DNA from: Curtobacterium sp. MCSS17_008
Lineage (GTDB): Bacteria > Actinomycetota > Actinomycetes > Actinomycetales > Microbacteriaceae
Assembly: GCF_003234185.1 (NCBI RefSeq)
Contig: NZ_QKSM01000004.1
Location: forward strand, 1-64,000
Length of the DNA: 64,000 nt
Direction: 5' to 3'
Shown: positions 25,629-37,795 of the stretch, one piece after another
Layout of the letters: each line of letters begins with the position of its first letter
How positions within the stretch are numbered: the stretch's first letter is position 1
The notes under the pieces: generated by a model
What the model was told of the DNA's origin: nothing
The model's database searches: none
The model's input: only the letters and a program-made list of their open reading frames with translations
Made by a program: the position numbers and the translations under genes

Positions 25629-26672
25629 ATGACGGTCCGCATCATCCACGTCGGTCTCGGAGGGTGGGGCGGCAACTGGGCCCGCACCGCCATCCCGCAG
25701 GTCACCGAAGTGGAGGTGGTCGGGCTCGTCGACCCGGTCCCCGCGACGCTGGACGCCGTGCGCCAGGACCTCGGCATGCCCGAGTCGGCCGCGTTCCCCT
25801 CGCTGACCGAGGCGCTCGCCGGGGTCGAGGCCGACGCCGTCGTCATCACCGCCCCGGCGGTCACGCACGTGCCGCTCGCGCTCGAGGCCCTCGAGGCCGG
25901 CAAGCACGTGCTCGTCGAGAAGCCCTTCGCGAACTCCACCGACGAGGCGCTCACCGCCGTCCGGCGTGCCGAGGAGCTCGGGCTCGTGCTGCAGGTCAGC
26001 CAGAACTACCGCTGGTACCCGGCACCCCGCGTGGTCAAGGAGCTGCTCGCGGCGAAGGAGGTCGGTGAGCTGTCCGCGATCAGCATCGACTTCCGGCAGT
26101 GGGACAACGACCAGCCCGTCGAGACCTACCCGCACTACCGGTTCCCGCACCCGATGATCAACGACATGGCGATCCACCACTTCGACCTGCTCCGGATGAT
26201 CACCGGGCTCGAGGCCGTCCGCGTCTACGCCCGCACGTCGTACCCGAGCTACAGCAAGTACCAGGACGAGGCCGTCGCGTCGATGATCATCGAGCTCGAG
26301 GACGGGCTCGTGGTGAGCTACCGCGGCAGCTGGCTGTCGCGTGCGCCGCGGACCGCGTGGGCGGGGGAGTGGAGCATCCAGGGCGAGGACGGCGAGATCT
26401 GGTTCACGAGCCGCGACGGCTCCCCGAGCGAGGTCGCCGGGGACCGTGTGACGCTCCGTGCCGACCAGGACGCCGAGGCCGAGGCGGTCGAGCTCCCGAC
26501 GCTCGAGCACACCGATCGACAGGGCGGGCTGCAGGCCTTCGCGCGCTCGGTCGAGGGTGGGCCGGCCCCGCAGACGAGCGGTCGCGACAACCTCCGCAGC
26601 CTCGCGCTCATGGAGGCAGCGGGCCGCTCCGCCGTGTCCGGCCGCCCCGAGGACGTGGTGCTGCCCGAGTAG
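25629..26672 (+). CDS. Gfo/Idh/MocA-family NAD(P)-dependent oxidoreductase
   Basis: A 347-residue sugar or inositol dehydrogenase-like enzyme. The N-terminal Rossmann motif is IIHVGLGGWGGNWAR, and the family signature EKPFANS (EKP with catalytic Lys) follows at about residue 98. The C-terminal domain carries HPMINDMAIHHFDLLRMITG, with the conserved D-x-x-x-H arrangement. GAAGGAG 9 nt upstream of ATG 25629 sets the start. No operon partner hints at the substrate. Confidence 0.87.
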   Translation: MTVRIIHVGLGGWGGNWARTAIPQVTEVEVVGLVDPVPATLDAVRQDLGMPESAAFPSLTEALAGVEADAVVITAPAVTHVPLALEALEAGKHVLVEKPFANSTDEALTAVRRAEELGLVLQVSQNYRWYPAPRVVKELLAAKEVGELSAISIDFRQWDNDQPVETYPHYRFPHPMINDMAIHHFDLLRMITGLEAVRVYARTSYPSYSKYQDEAVASMIIELEDGLVVSYRGSWLSRAPRTAWAGEWSIQGEDGEIWFTSRDGSPSEVAGDRVTLRADQDAEAEAVELPTLEHTDRQGGLQAFARSVEGGPAPQTSGRDNLRSLALMEAAGRSAVSGRPEDVVLPE

Positions 26673-26725
26673 GACGCCCGCCCCGGGCGAGCCCGGCGCC
26701 CCCGGCCCGCCCTGCCCGGCGCTTC

Positions 26726-26783
26726 CGGGCGTACCTGGTCGATTCGGGCGTACCTGGTTGTTCCGTTCGACCAGGTACGCCCG
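26726..26783. terminator. hairpin with two alternative 5' arms
   Basis: The 3' arm 26767-26783 is perfectly complementary to 26726-26742 (17 bp), and its last 14 nt to a second copy at 26745-26758. The two left arms (CGGGCGTACCTGGT) are direct repeats that must compete for one right arm. Confidence 0.6.
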
Positions 26784-26845
26784 TTCCCACCAGCCATCGC
26801 AACCGTCCTGGGAAGGAACGGGCACGCGGGGACGCACGCCGCACC

Positions 26846-26887
26846 GGTCGGGAGGCACGGGGCGGGGCCGCCACGCGCCTCCCGTCC
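26846..26887. terminator. GACGGGAGGC-family hairpin
   Basis: GGTCGGGAGGCACG (26846-26859) pairs with CGCGCCTCCCGTCC (26874-26887) at 12 of 14 positions, around a 14-nt loop. It belongs to the same arm family as 13220 and 50582. Confidence 0.55.
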
Positions 26888-26975
26888 GCCGCCGGCCCGG
26901 CCCCGCTGCCCGACGAGCGACAGGCCGACGCGAGCCGTCGCGGCAGGATGTCGCGTCCGCGACAGCGCCGACGCG

Positions 26976-27716
26976 CTACGCGACGCCCGCGACCCGCCGG
27001 GCCTGCGCGACCGCGGCGCGGACACCCCGGTCGAACGCGGGCCCGTGGCCGGGCAGGACGTGCCGCGCCTCGGTGTCCTCGAGCCGACCGAGCGATGCGA
27101 CCGCCTCGTCGACGTCCGACGTCGCGGCCGGCGCGACCACGCGCGGTCCGATCCCACCCGTGTACGGGTCGAAGGTGACCAGGGCGTCACCCACGATCAG
27201 GGCGTCCCGGTCGGCGAAGTGCAGCGCGACGTGTCCGTCCGTGTGCCCGGGCGTCTCGATGATCCACGGCGTGCCGGGGACGTCGGCCCGTGACTCCAGG
27301 GGCTCGGTGTCCTCGATCCCGTCGACCGTGGCCGCACCGGCGAGCAGCATCCGGCCGAGGGGTGCCAACCCGCCGGGGTGCAGCGCGACGAAGCCGAAGC
27401 GGTTCGTCTGCGGCCGGTACGAGTACGGGTGGGCGGCGAGGGCGCGGTCACCGGGGTGCACGTAGACGGGCGTGCCCCACTCCCGGTGCATCCGGGCCGC
27501 GGTGCCGACGTGGTCGAAGTGCCCGTGCGTGAGCAGCAGGCCCTCGACCCGGTCGGGCGAGTACCCGAGGTCGTGCACGGCGAGCAGCAGGTGCGGCCAC
27601 GCGGCGGGGAGTCCCGCGTCGACGACGAGCAGCTGGTCGCCCGTCTCGACGAGGTACGTGTTCGTGTGTGCGATCTCGAGGCGGTGGATCCCCTCGGCGA
27701 CGTCCCGGAAGAGCAT
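26976..27716 (-). CDS. MBL-fold metallo-hydrolase
   Basis: A 246-residue hydrolase with the metallo-beta-lactamase motif THGHFDH (HxHxDH type) near residue 64, plus the downstream metal ligands in ETPGHTDGHVALHF, VGDALV and LPGHGP. This set suggests a dinuclear zinc or iron centre and resembles glyoxalase II-like or quorum-quenching-like hydrolases, but the substrate is not evident. The start is ATG 27716; TACGGT 7 nt upstream and no ribosome-binding site hint at a leaderless message. Confidence 0.85.
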   Translation of the reverse strand: MLFRDVAEGIHRLEIAHTNTYLVETGDQLLVVDAGLPAAWPHLLLAVHDLGYSPDRVEGLLLTHGHFDHVGTAARMHREWGTPVYVHPGDRALAAHPYSYRPQTNRFGFVALHPGGLAPLGRMLLAGAATVDGIEDTEPLESRADVPGTPWIIETPGHTDGHVALHFADRDALIVGDALVTFDPYTGGIGPRVVAPAATSDVDEAVASLGRLEDTEARHVLPGHGPAFDRGVRAAVAQARRVAGVA

Positions 27717-27779
27717 GGACTGGACCGTAGACCGCGGTCGCTCGGTGCAGTGCCGGGTACCGCCTGGTAGGCACGATGC

Positions 27780-28301
27780 ATGGCCAAGGACAGCATCCCC
27801 GAGCTGGAGCTCGCCAACGTGCGGACCCGCGAACGCCTGACGGACAGCGTCAGCGAGATCAGGCGGCGCTCCGACGTGCCCGCCCGCACCCGACTGGCGG
27901 TGGCGAAGGCACGTCAGCGCTGGCACCGCGACCCCACCCCGCTCGTGGCGATGGCGGTGACGGCGGCCACCGGCATCGCGGCGATCGTCCTCGGCACCCG
28001 GATCGGTCGGACCGACGCCGGGCACCTCGACCGTCCGTCGGCGTCGACGGCGTTCACCGCCCTGCTGCCGTTCGGCGCGCGCGGCGAACTCGACGCCGAC
28101 CAGGCGAAGGGCGGCCGGAAGGCTCGGAAGGCCCGTCGCAAGGCGGCCGAGGAGGCACTCGAGCGTGACCCGGCGCACAAGAACCGGGTGAAGCAGCGGG
28201 TGGGCATCGTCGCCGTCCAGCGTCGGGCGAACAAGAACCGGAAGCAGGCCGCGAAGCGGTCGAAGGCGGCGGCCAAGGCCGCCGCGAAGGCGAGGGGCTA
28301 G
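27780..28301 (+). CDS. DUF3618-like membrane protein with lysine/arginine-rich tail
   Basis: A 173-residue protein. The N-terminal 60 residues are helical and charged, reminiscent of DUF3618 (RTRERLTDSVSEIRRRSDVP). One membrane segment follows (LVAMAVTAATGIAAIVLGT). The last 65 residues are strongly basic (RKARKARRKAAEE, then AAKRSKAAAKAAAKARG), like histone-H1 tails. TAGGCA ends 6 nt before the ATG, fitting leaderless expression. The YihY gene starts 3 bp downstream, so they form an operon, probably at the envelope. Confidence 0.65.
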   Translation: MAKDSIPELELANVRTRERLTDSVSEIRRRSDVPARTRLAVAKARQRWHRDPTPLVAMAVTAATGIAAIVLGTRIGRTDAGHLDRPSASTAFTALLPFGARGELDADQAKGGRKARKARRKAAEEALERDPAHKNRVKQRVGIVAVQRRANKNRKQAAKRSKAAAKAAAKARG

Positions 28302-28304
28302 ACC

Positions 28305-29351
28305 ATGGCGCACCACGACGAGCAGCACAAGCCCGCTCCGGACGACCCCCGGAAGCCCGACAGCCCGACGGACCTCACCAAGCCGTCCTTCACCTACACG
28401 CTCAAGAAGACCCTGCGGGAGTTCTCGAGCGACCAGTGCACCGACCTCGCCGCGAGCCTGACGTACTACACGGTGCTCGCGCTCTTCCCCGGCCTGCTGG
28501 CGGTGGTGTCGATCCTCGGCCTCGTGTCGAACCCGAGGGACACGATCGACAGCCTGCTCGAGGTCATCACCAACGTGGGCGGCGGGCAGGTCGCAGACCT
28601 GCTGCGGAACCCCGTCGAGGGGCTCGTCCGGTCGCCCGCCGCCCCGGTGACGTTCATCGTCGGTATCCTCGGCGCGCTGTGGTCGGCCTCCGGGTACGTC
28701 GGCGCCTTCGGCCGCGCGATGAACCGCATCTACAACGTGCGCGAGGGGCGTCCGATCTGGAAGCTCCGCCCGACGATGCTCGGTGTGACGGTCTTCACCG
28801 TCGTGCTGCTCGTCATCGGTCTGCTCGTGCTCGTCTCCGGTCCGCTCGCCCGGAACTTCGGCGACGTCATCGGTCTCGGCGACGTCGCCGCCCTGGTGGT
28901 GTCGATCGTGCAGTGGCCGATCCTGCTCGTGGTCATGATCATCGTCGTGGCGGTGCTGTACTACTGGGCGCCGAACGTCCGCCAGTCGAAGTTCAAGTGG
29001 GTGAGCGGCGGTGCCCTGGTCGGCATCACGATCTGGATCATCGCGAGCGTCGGCTTCGGCTTCTACGTCGGCAACTTCTCGAACTACAACGCGACGTACG
29101 GGTCCCTCGGTGGCGTGATCGTGTTCCTGCTGTGGATCTGGATCACGAACAACGCGCTGCTCTTCGGCGCCGAGTTCGACGCCGAGCTCGAGCGCGGTCG
29201 CCAGCTGCAGGCGGGCATCCGCGCCGAGGAGGACATCCAGCTCCCCGAGCGCGACACCCGCCAGATCGAGAAGCAGGACGAGAAGCACGCGCAGGACGTG
29301 CTCGAGGGCATCCGCATCCGCGAGAGCGCGGGACGCACGAAGGACGAGTGA
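28305..29351 (+). CDS. YihY/BrkB-family inner-membrane protein
   Basis: A 348-residue polytopic protein of the YihY/UPF0761 family. It shows the family opening DQCTDLAASLTYYTVLALFPGLLAV, later YNVREGRPIWKLRPTMLG, and the final IWITNNALLFGAEFDAELERGRQL. The C-terminal 60 residues are charged and cytosolic. Function is poorly known (envelope homeostasis or efflux proposed). It is co-transcribed with the basic-tailed membrane protein upstream. Confidence 0.88.
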   Translation: MAHHDEQHKPAPDDPRKPDSPTDLTKPSFTYTLKKTLREFSSDQCTDLAASLTYYTVLALFPGLLAVVSILGLVSNPRDTIDSLLEVITNVGGGQVADLLRNPVEGLVRSPAAPVTFIVGILGALWSASGYVGAFGRAMNRIYNVREGRPIWKLRPTMLGVTVFTVVLLVIGLLVLVSGPLARNFGDVIGLGDVAALVVSIVQWPILLVVMIIVVAVLYYWAPNVRQSKFKWVSGGALVGITIWIIASVGFGFYVGNFSNYNATYGSLGGVIVFLLWIWITNNALLFGAEFDAELERGRQLQAGIRAEEDIQLPERDTRQIEKQDEKHAQDVLEGIRIRESAGRTKDE

Positions 29352-29383
29352 CGGCGCGGCCCCGGCGGGGCCGGGATCGTCGT

Positions 29384-29421
29384 GCGGGCCGCGTCCTCCA
29401 CAGGCTGGAGGCGCGGCCCGC
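29384..29421 (+). terminator. hairpin after the YihY gene
   Basis: GCGGGCCGCGTCCTCC (29384-29399) pairs with 29407-29421 with a single bulged base around a 7-nt loop, 33 bp beyond the stop codon. Confidence 0.6.
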
Positions 29422-29452
29422 CTGCGTCACGCACCGTCCGTAGGCTGGTCGC

Positions 29453-30151
29453 ATGACCGACACCGCGCTCCCCGCCGACCGTCCGACCGCCCTCGTCACC
29501 GGGGCCACCCGCGGGATCGGCCGGGCGATCGCGCTCGACCTCGGGCGGACGCACCACGTGCTCGTCGGTGGCCGGACGGCCGCCGCGGTCGACGAGCTCG
29601 TCGCCGAACTGCCGAGCGCCGCGCCGTTCGTCGGGGACCTCGGCGCAGGCGACGTCCCGGCGCTGCCCGACCGTCTCGACGTGCTCGTGCACAGCGCGGG
29701 CGTCGAACAGGGCACACGGATCGCCGACACGTCGCGCGACGTGTGGGAGCAGGTGTTCGCGACGAACGTCTTCGCGGTCGCCGAGCTCACCAGTCTGGCG
29801 CTCCCCGCGCTCCGGGCGGCGCGCGGCATCGTCGTCCCGATCAACAGCGGAGCGGGCTTCACGGCCGGCCCCGGTGGTGGTGTGTACGCGGCGTCGAAGT
29901 TCGCGCTCCGGGCCTTCGCCGACGCCCTGCGTGAGGAGGAGCGGGCGAACGGTGTCCGGGTGTCGAGCGTGCATCCGGGCCGGACAGACTCGGACATGCA
30001 GCGTGCCCTGACGGAGAAGCTCGGCGAGGACTACGACACGGCGTACTACCTGGCGCCCGAGGACGTCGCCGCCGCCGTCCGCACCGTCGTCGACCTACCG
30101 GAGCGCGGCACGATCGAGTCGCTGGCGATCCGGCCGACCCGGAAGCGCTAG
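29453..30151 (+). CDS. short-chain dehydrogenase/reductase
   Basis: A 232-residue classical SDR. The cofactor motif is TGATRGIGRAIAL (TGxxxGxG), the structural VHSAG replaces NNAG, and the catalytic Ser and Tyr-x-x-x-Lys occur as NSGAGF and VYAASKFAL. Substrate unknown. TAGGCT lies exactly 6 nt before the ATG with no ribosome-binding site, so it is likely leaderless. Confidence 0.9.
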   Translation: MTDTALPADRPTALVTGATRGIGRAIALDLGRTHHVLVGGRTAAAVDELVAELPSAAPFVGDLGAGDVPALPDRLDVLVHSAGVEQGTRIADTSRDVWEQVFATNVFAVAELTSLALPALRAARGIVVPINSGAGFTAGPGGGVYAASKFALRAFADALREEERANGVRVSSVHPGRTDSDMQRALTEKLGEDYDTAYYLAPEDVAAAVRTVVDLPERGTIESLAIRPTRKR

Positions 30152-30251
30152 CTGTGCCGGGGGGCGTCCGTGCCGCCGGCCGGTCACGTGCCCCCGTGTG
30201 ATGACGGCCATGCTGCTCCCGCCGCTGAGCAAGAGGTGACAGGCTGGGGGC

Positions 30252-30677
30252 ATGCCGGAGAACCTGTTGCCGAACCCGTCCGCGAACCCCGCCACCCTGC
30301 TGCCGGAGGAGCCCGAGGTGACCGCGGCGCTCGCCGCCGACGCCCCGGTGTCGAGCGTCGTCGTGTCGCACCCGGCCTCGAGCCTGGCGTGGGCGCTCCT
30401 CGCGGACGAGGCCTGGGAGCGCGGCGCGACCCTCGAGTCCTACGCCTACGCCCGCGTCGGCTACCACCGGGGGCTCGACGCCCTGCGGAAGGCGGGCTGG
30501 CGTGGTGCCGGGCCGGTGCCGTGGTCGCACGAGCCGAACCGCGGGGTGCTCCGGGCGCTGTTCGCACTGCGGCGGGCGGCCGAGGCGATCGAGGAGCCCG
30601 GCGAGCCCGAGCGCCTGACGGAGTTCCTCGACGCGTCGGACCCGGAGGCGCTCCGCGCCCTCTCCGCGGGGGAGTAG
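30252..30677 (+). CDS. DUF3151 family protein
   Basis: A 141-residue soluble protein matching the actinobacterial DUF3151 pattern: ALLADEAWE, AYARVGYHRGLDALRKAGW, GPVPWSHEPNRGVLRAL. The function is unknown but the family is widely conserved in actinobacteria. CAGGCT ends 6 nt before the ATG, again resembling a leaderless promoter. Confidence 0.85.
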   Translation: MPENLLPNPSANPATLLPEEPEVTAALAADAPVSSVVVSHPASSLAWALLADEAWERGATLESYAYARVGYHRGLDALRKAGWRGAGPVPWSHEPNRGVLRALFALRRAAEAIEEPGEPERLTEFLDASDPEALRALSAGE

Positions 30678-30707
30678 CCCCGCGAGCTTGCTGCGGCTCC
30701 GAAGGCC

Positions 30708-30725
30708 CGGCGCGGCCCCGCGCCG
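30708..30725. terminator. short hairpin between convergent DUF3151 and lacZ genes
   Basis: CGGCGCGG pairs perfectly with CCGCGCCG around a 2-nt loop inside the 50-bp convergent gap. Confidence 0.45.
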
Positions 30726-30727
30726 CC

Positions 30728-34733
<4,006 letters not shown>

Positions 34734-34737
<4 letters not shown>

Positions 34738-35900
34738 CGGTCCGTTCCTTCCGTCGTCGCGACGTGACCGGACTGGAGGCCCGGATCGGCCTGGGTGGTG
34801 ACCACCCGTCGGGCAGATGCTCGCGTCTGGAGCGCCCGCCGCGCCTCTCCCCACCGGCTCGGCCGGCCCGCCGCTGGCGCGTCGGTCCGGAACCGGCGGC
34901 GTGGGCCCAGACCGTCCCGTCGCGCCCGCTTGCGGCGATCTCGTTCGTCTCGCGGCGGCCGGTTCGTCAGCGCGAGGAACGCGAACGACAGGATGAACGC
35001 GGCCAGCGCGATGATCACGGCCTGTGCGCTCGCGACGCCGTACTCGTTGAACGCGAACGCGTTCGTGTAGGCGGCGTAGTTCGGCGTGTACTCGGTGTCG
35101 ATCGCGGGGGCGACCGTGGACAGGATCTGCGGCTCGGCGAAGAGCTGCAGTGTGCCGATGATCGAGAACACCGTCGTGAGCACCAGGGCCGGGGCGATGA
35201 GCGGGATCTGGATCCGCCAGGCGACCTGGAAGGGTCCGGCGCCGTCCACCTTCGCTGCCTCGTAGACCTCGCCGGGGATCGACTTGAGCTGCGCCACGAT
35301 GATGAGCATGTTGTAGCCGGTGTACGTCCACGTGACGATGTTGGCGATCGACCAGAGCACGCTGTCCGCGCCGAGGAAGTCCGGCTGCAGCCCCATCGAC
35401 TGCAGCAGCGACACGATCGGCGACAGGCCGGGCACGTACAGGAACGACCACAGGATCGTCGCGATGACGCCCGGGACGCCGTACGGCATGAAGTAGACCG
35501 CGCGGAAGAAGGCGGGCCAGCGGGCGCTCGCCGACTCGAGCAGCAGCGCCAGGATCGTGCACGCGATGATCATGACCGGCACCTGCACGATGCCGAACAG
35601 CAGCATGCGGCCGATCGACGCGACGAAGCCGGCGTCGTTCAGGGCGGTGACGTAGTTGTCGAAGCCGGCGAAGCGGCCGGTGACGCCGTCCTCGCCGAAC
35701 AGGCCCTCGCGGTCGACGGTCGTGAAGCTCTGGAAGAGCGCGCTGATGATCGGGATGACGAACGTCAGCAGGAAGAGCGCGAGGAACGGGGCGAGGAGGA
35801 TCCACGGGGCGCGCTTCTGGGCGCTCGTGGCCTTGGTGCTCGTGCGGAAGCCGGTGCCCGGCTGCGAGGTGGCCGTCGTGCGGTCCTGGGTGGCGGTCAC
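34734..35900 (-). CDS. carbohydrate ABC transporter permease (MalF type) with long basic tail
   Basis: A 388-residue permease. Six to seven helices and the EAA loop VYEAAKVDGAGPFQVAWRIQIP are normal, but after the last helix (AFLALTNRPP) it carries about 65 extra residues rich in Arg (RDERDRRKRARRDGLGPRR and onward). Part of that tail is encoded by a copy of a repeat also found in an intergenic region (7282-7320). The GTG start overlaps the binding-protein stop. The tail may be a run-on into repeat DNA or a regulatory extension. Confidence 0.88.
34871..34909. repeat. 39-bp dispersed repeat, copy 2, inside permease tail
   Basis: It matches 7282-7320 at 34 of 39 bases (shared CCGCTGGCGCGTCG core) and encodes part of the extra C-terminal tail on the opposite strand. 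Confidence 0.5.
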
Positions 35901-37261
35901 CGTGCGGTCCTGACGCTCAGGCCCTTGTCCGTGAAGGACTGGACGATCTCCCGCTGGGCGAGCTCGACGGCGTCGGTGAGCTTCAGCCCACCCGTGAGCT
36001 TGCGGCGGAACTGGTTCTGCAGGCTGGTGAAGGCCGACTGGGTCACGGGCGACCACGACCACTCGAGGTTCTGCTCCCGGGCCGAGGGGACGAAGACCTC
36101 CTCGTTGTAGTTCTGGCCGGAGAACCACTCGGAGGGCTTCTGCCGCGCAGCGCCGATGTAGTCCTTCGCCGGGGACCACCCGATGCCGCAGTACTCGATC
36201 ATCGCGTCGACGCCCTCCTTCGAGGTGGTCATCCACGTGATGAACTCGAGCGCCTCCCGCGGGTGCTTCGCGTTGGCCAGGACGGCAGCCGTCGAGCCGC
36301 CGATCGAGCTCGAGCCGTAGCCGGTGTCACCCCAGGTCTGCATCGGCGCGACCTTCCACTTGCCCTCGCCGCCCTGGACGGACTGGATGAGGGCGTCGCC
36401 CCAGCTCGCGCTCGTGACGGCGGCGATCTTCCCGCTCGCCGCCGCGGCGTACCAGCCCGGGGAGTACGCCCCGGCGCTCGTGTCGACGAGCTTCTCGTCG
36501 ATCACGCCGTCGAAGAACTCGGCGACCATCATCGTCTTGTCGTCGGTCATGTCGACCACCCAGGAGTCGCCGTCGGTCCGGAACCAGCGGGCGCCGGCCT
36601 GCTGCGCGTAGGCGGCGAAGGGCGAGGCGTCGGCGACCGGGAAGACCTCGAGGTAGTTCCCGTTGCCCGTGCCGCGCACCTTGTCGGCCAGGTCGCGCCA
36701 CTCGTCCCACGTCGTCGGGGGCTCGCCGCCGGCCTGCTCGAGGATCGCGGTCTGGTAGTAGAAGCCCATCGGGCCGGTGTCCTGCGGGATGCCGTAGACG
36801 CCGTCGACGAACTGGACCTGCGACCAGGCGGCCTCGTCGTAGCGGTCCTGCACGTCCTCGGCGCCGTACCGGGCGAGGTCGACCAGGCCGTTCGCGAGCA
36901 TGAACTCCGGGATCTGCCGGAACTCGACCTGCCCGATGTCGGGGCCGCCCCCGGCCGCGAGCGCGGAGTACATCTTCTGGTACCCGCCCGCGTTGCCGCC
37001 GGGGATCCAGTTCGCCGTCACCTGGATGCGCGGGTTCGCCGCGTTCCAGACGTCGCAGACCTTCTGCAGGTCCTTCAACCACGCCCAGTAGGTCAGCTGG
37101 ACGGTCTCGCCGTCGGCGGCGGCCGGCACCAGCGCAGCCCGGTTGACGTTCGTGGAGCCCGGGACGGCACACCCGGCGAGCAACCCCGCCGCAGCTGTGC
37201 CGAGCCCGAGGCTCAGCAGGTTCCTTCTGGAGATCACAGTTCTCGGTGGGGTCGGCGTCAT
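35897..37261 (-). CDS. extracellular sugar-binding lipoprotein of ABC transporter
   Basis: A 454-residue family-1 solute-binding protein. The N-terminus SRRNLLSLGLGTAAAGLLAGC combines a twin-arginine motif with a lipobox, so it is probably a Tat-exported lipoprotein. The mature part shows QLTYWAWLKDLQKVCDVW and TAAVLANAKHPREALEFITWM, typical of the MalE/UgpB class. GGAGG is 7 nt before ATG 37261. First gene of the operon binding protein-permease-permease-lacZ, so the ligand is likely a beta-galactoside. Confidence 0.9.
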   Translation of the reverse strand: MTPTPPRTVISRRNLLSLGLGTAAAGLLAGCAVPGSTNVNRAALVPAAADGETVQLTYWAWLKDLQKVCDVWNAANPRIQVTANWIPGGNAGGYQKMYSALAAGGGPDIGQVEFRQIPEFMLANGLVDLARYGAEDVQDRYDEAAWSQVQFVDGVYGIPQDTGPMGFYYQTAILEQAGGEPPTTWDEWRDLADKVRGTGNGNYLEVFPVADASPFAAYAQQAGARWFRTDGDSWVVDMTDDKTMMVAEFFDGVIDEKLVDTSAGAYSPGWYAAAASGKIAAVTSASWGDALIQSVQGGEGKWKVAPMQTWGDTGYGSSSIGGSTAAVLANAKHPREALEFITWMTTSKEGVDAMIEYCGIGWSPAKDYIGAARQKPSEWFSGQNYNEEVFVPSAREQNLEWSWSPVTQSAFTSLQNQFRRKLTGGLKLTDAVELAQREIVQSFTDKGLSVRTAR

Positions 37262-37510
37262 TGCCGGGCCTCCGGTTCGTCGTCGGATCGGGGTCCCTGC
37301 CAGCAAAGCACAGAACGGGACGAGCCTGTACGTCCACGCAGGATTCACGGCGTCCCGTGACCGGCTGCGACGACGGCGGGCCACGACTGCGTGTTCGCTC
37401 CGACCTGCGGACACCTCCAGGACCGAGCGCGCAGGGTGGTCGGCACAGCAACACCGAAGCCGCGAGCGGCCCGACGGCGCCGTCGGCGGCACGAACGGGA
37501 GGAGAGGCTT

Positions 37511-37795
37511 GTGACCGATCGCGGGAACACCACCCACGGACCCGAACTCGACGACCAGCTCGCGCACGAGGCGCAGAGCATCGTCCAGGGACACGGCAGC
37601 AATGCGCACGTCGAGGAGTTCCGGCAGTCCGAACCGGTCCCCGACGACACCGACGACGCCGAGACCGTGACGGCGTCCGGGTACGACGGAGCGCTCGAGG
37701 GGTCGCTGCAGGACGACACGACGGACACCGCTGCGGACGGCTCGGGGTCCGATGCCGTCTTCACGACCGAGACCGACGAGGACGGGAGCCGCTGA
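37511..37795 (+). CDS. small acidic hypothetical protein
   Basis: A 94-residue, Asp/Glu/Thr-rich soluble protein (PDDTDDAETVTASG, DDTTDTAADGSGSD), probably disordered, that I do not recognise. GGGAGGAG lies about 7 nt before GTG 37511. Its stop codon shares a base with the ATG of the baeRF2-type gene (TGATG), indicating translational coupling and a possible partnership with that ribosome-associated factor. Confidence 0.65.
   Translation: MTDRGNTTHGPELDDQLAHEAQSIVQGHGSNAHVEEFRQSEPVPDDTDDAETVTASGYDGALEGSLQDDTTDTAADGSGSDAVFTTETDEDGSR

Larger units (their letters stand above)
26673..26975. other. 303-bp convergent intergenic region with stacked hairpins
   Basis: Between the Gfo/Idh gene and the MBL-fold gene, which converge. 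It contains a two-into-one hairpin (26726-26783) and a GACGGGAGGC-family hairpin (26846-26887). No gene is visible. Confidence 0.6.
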
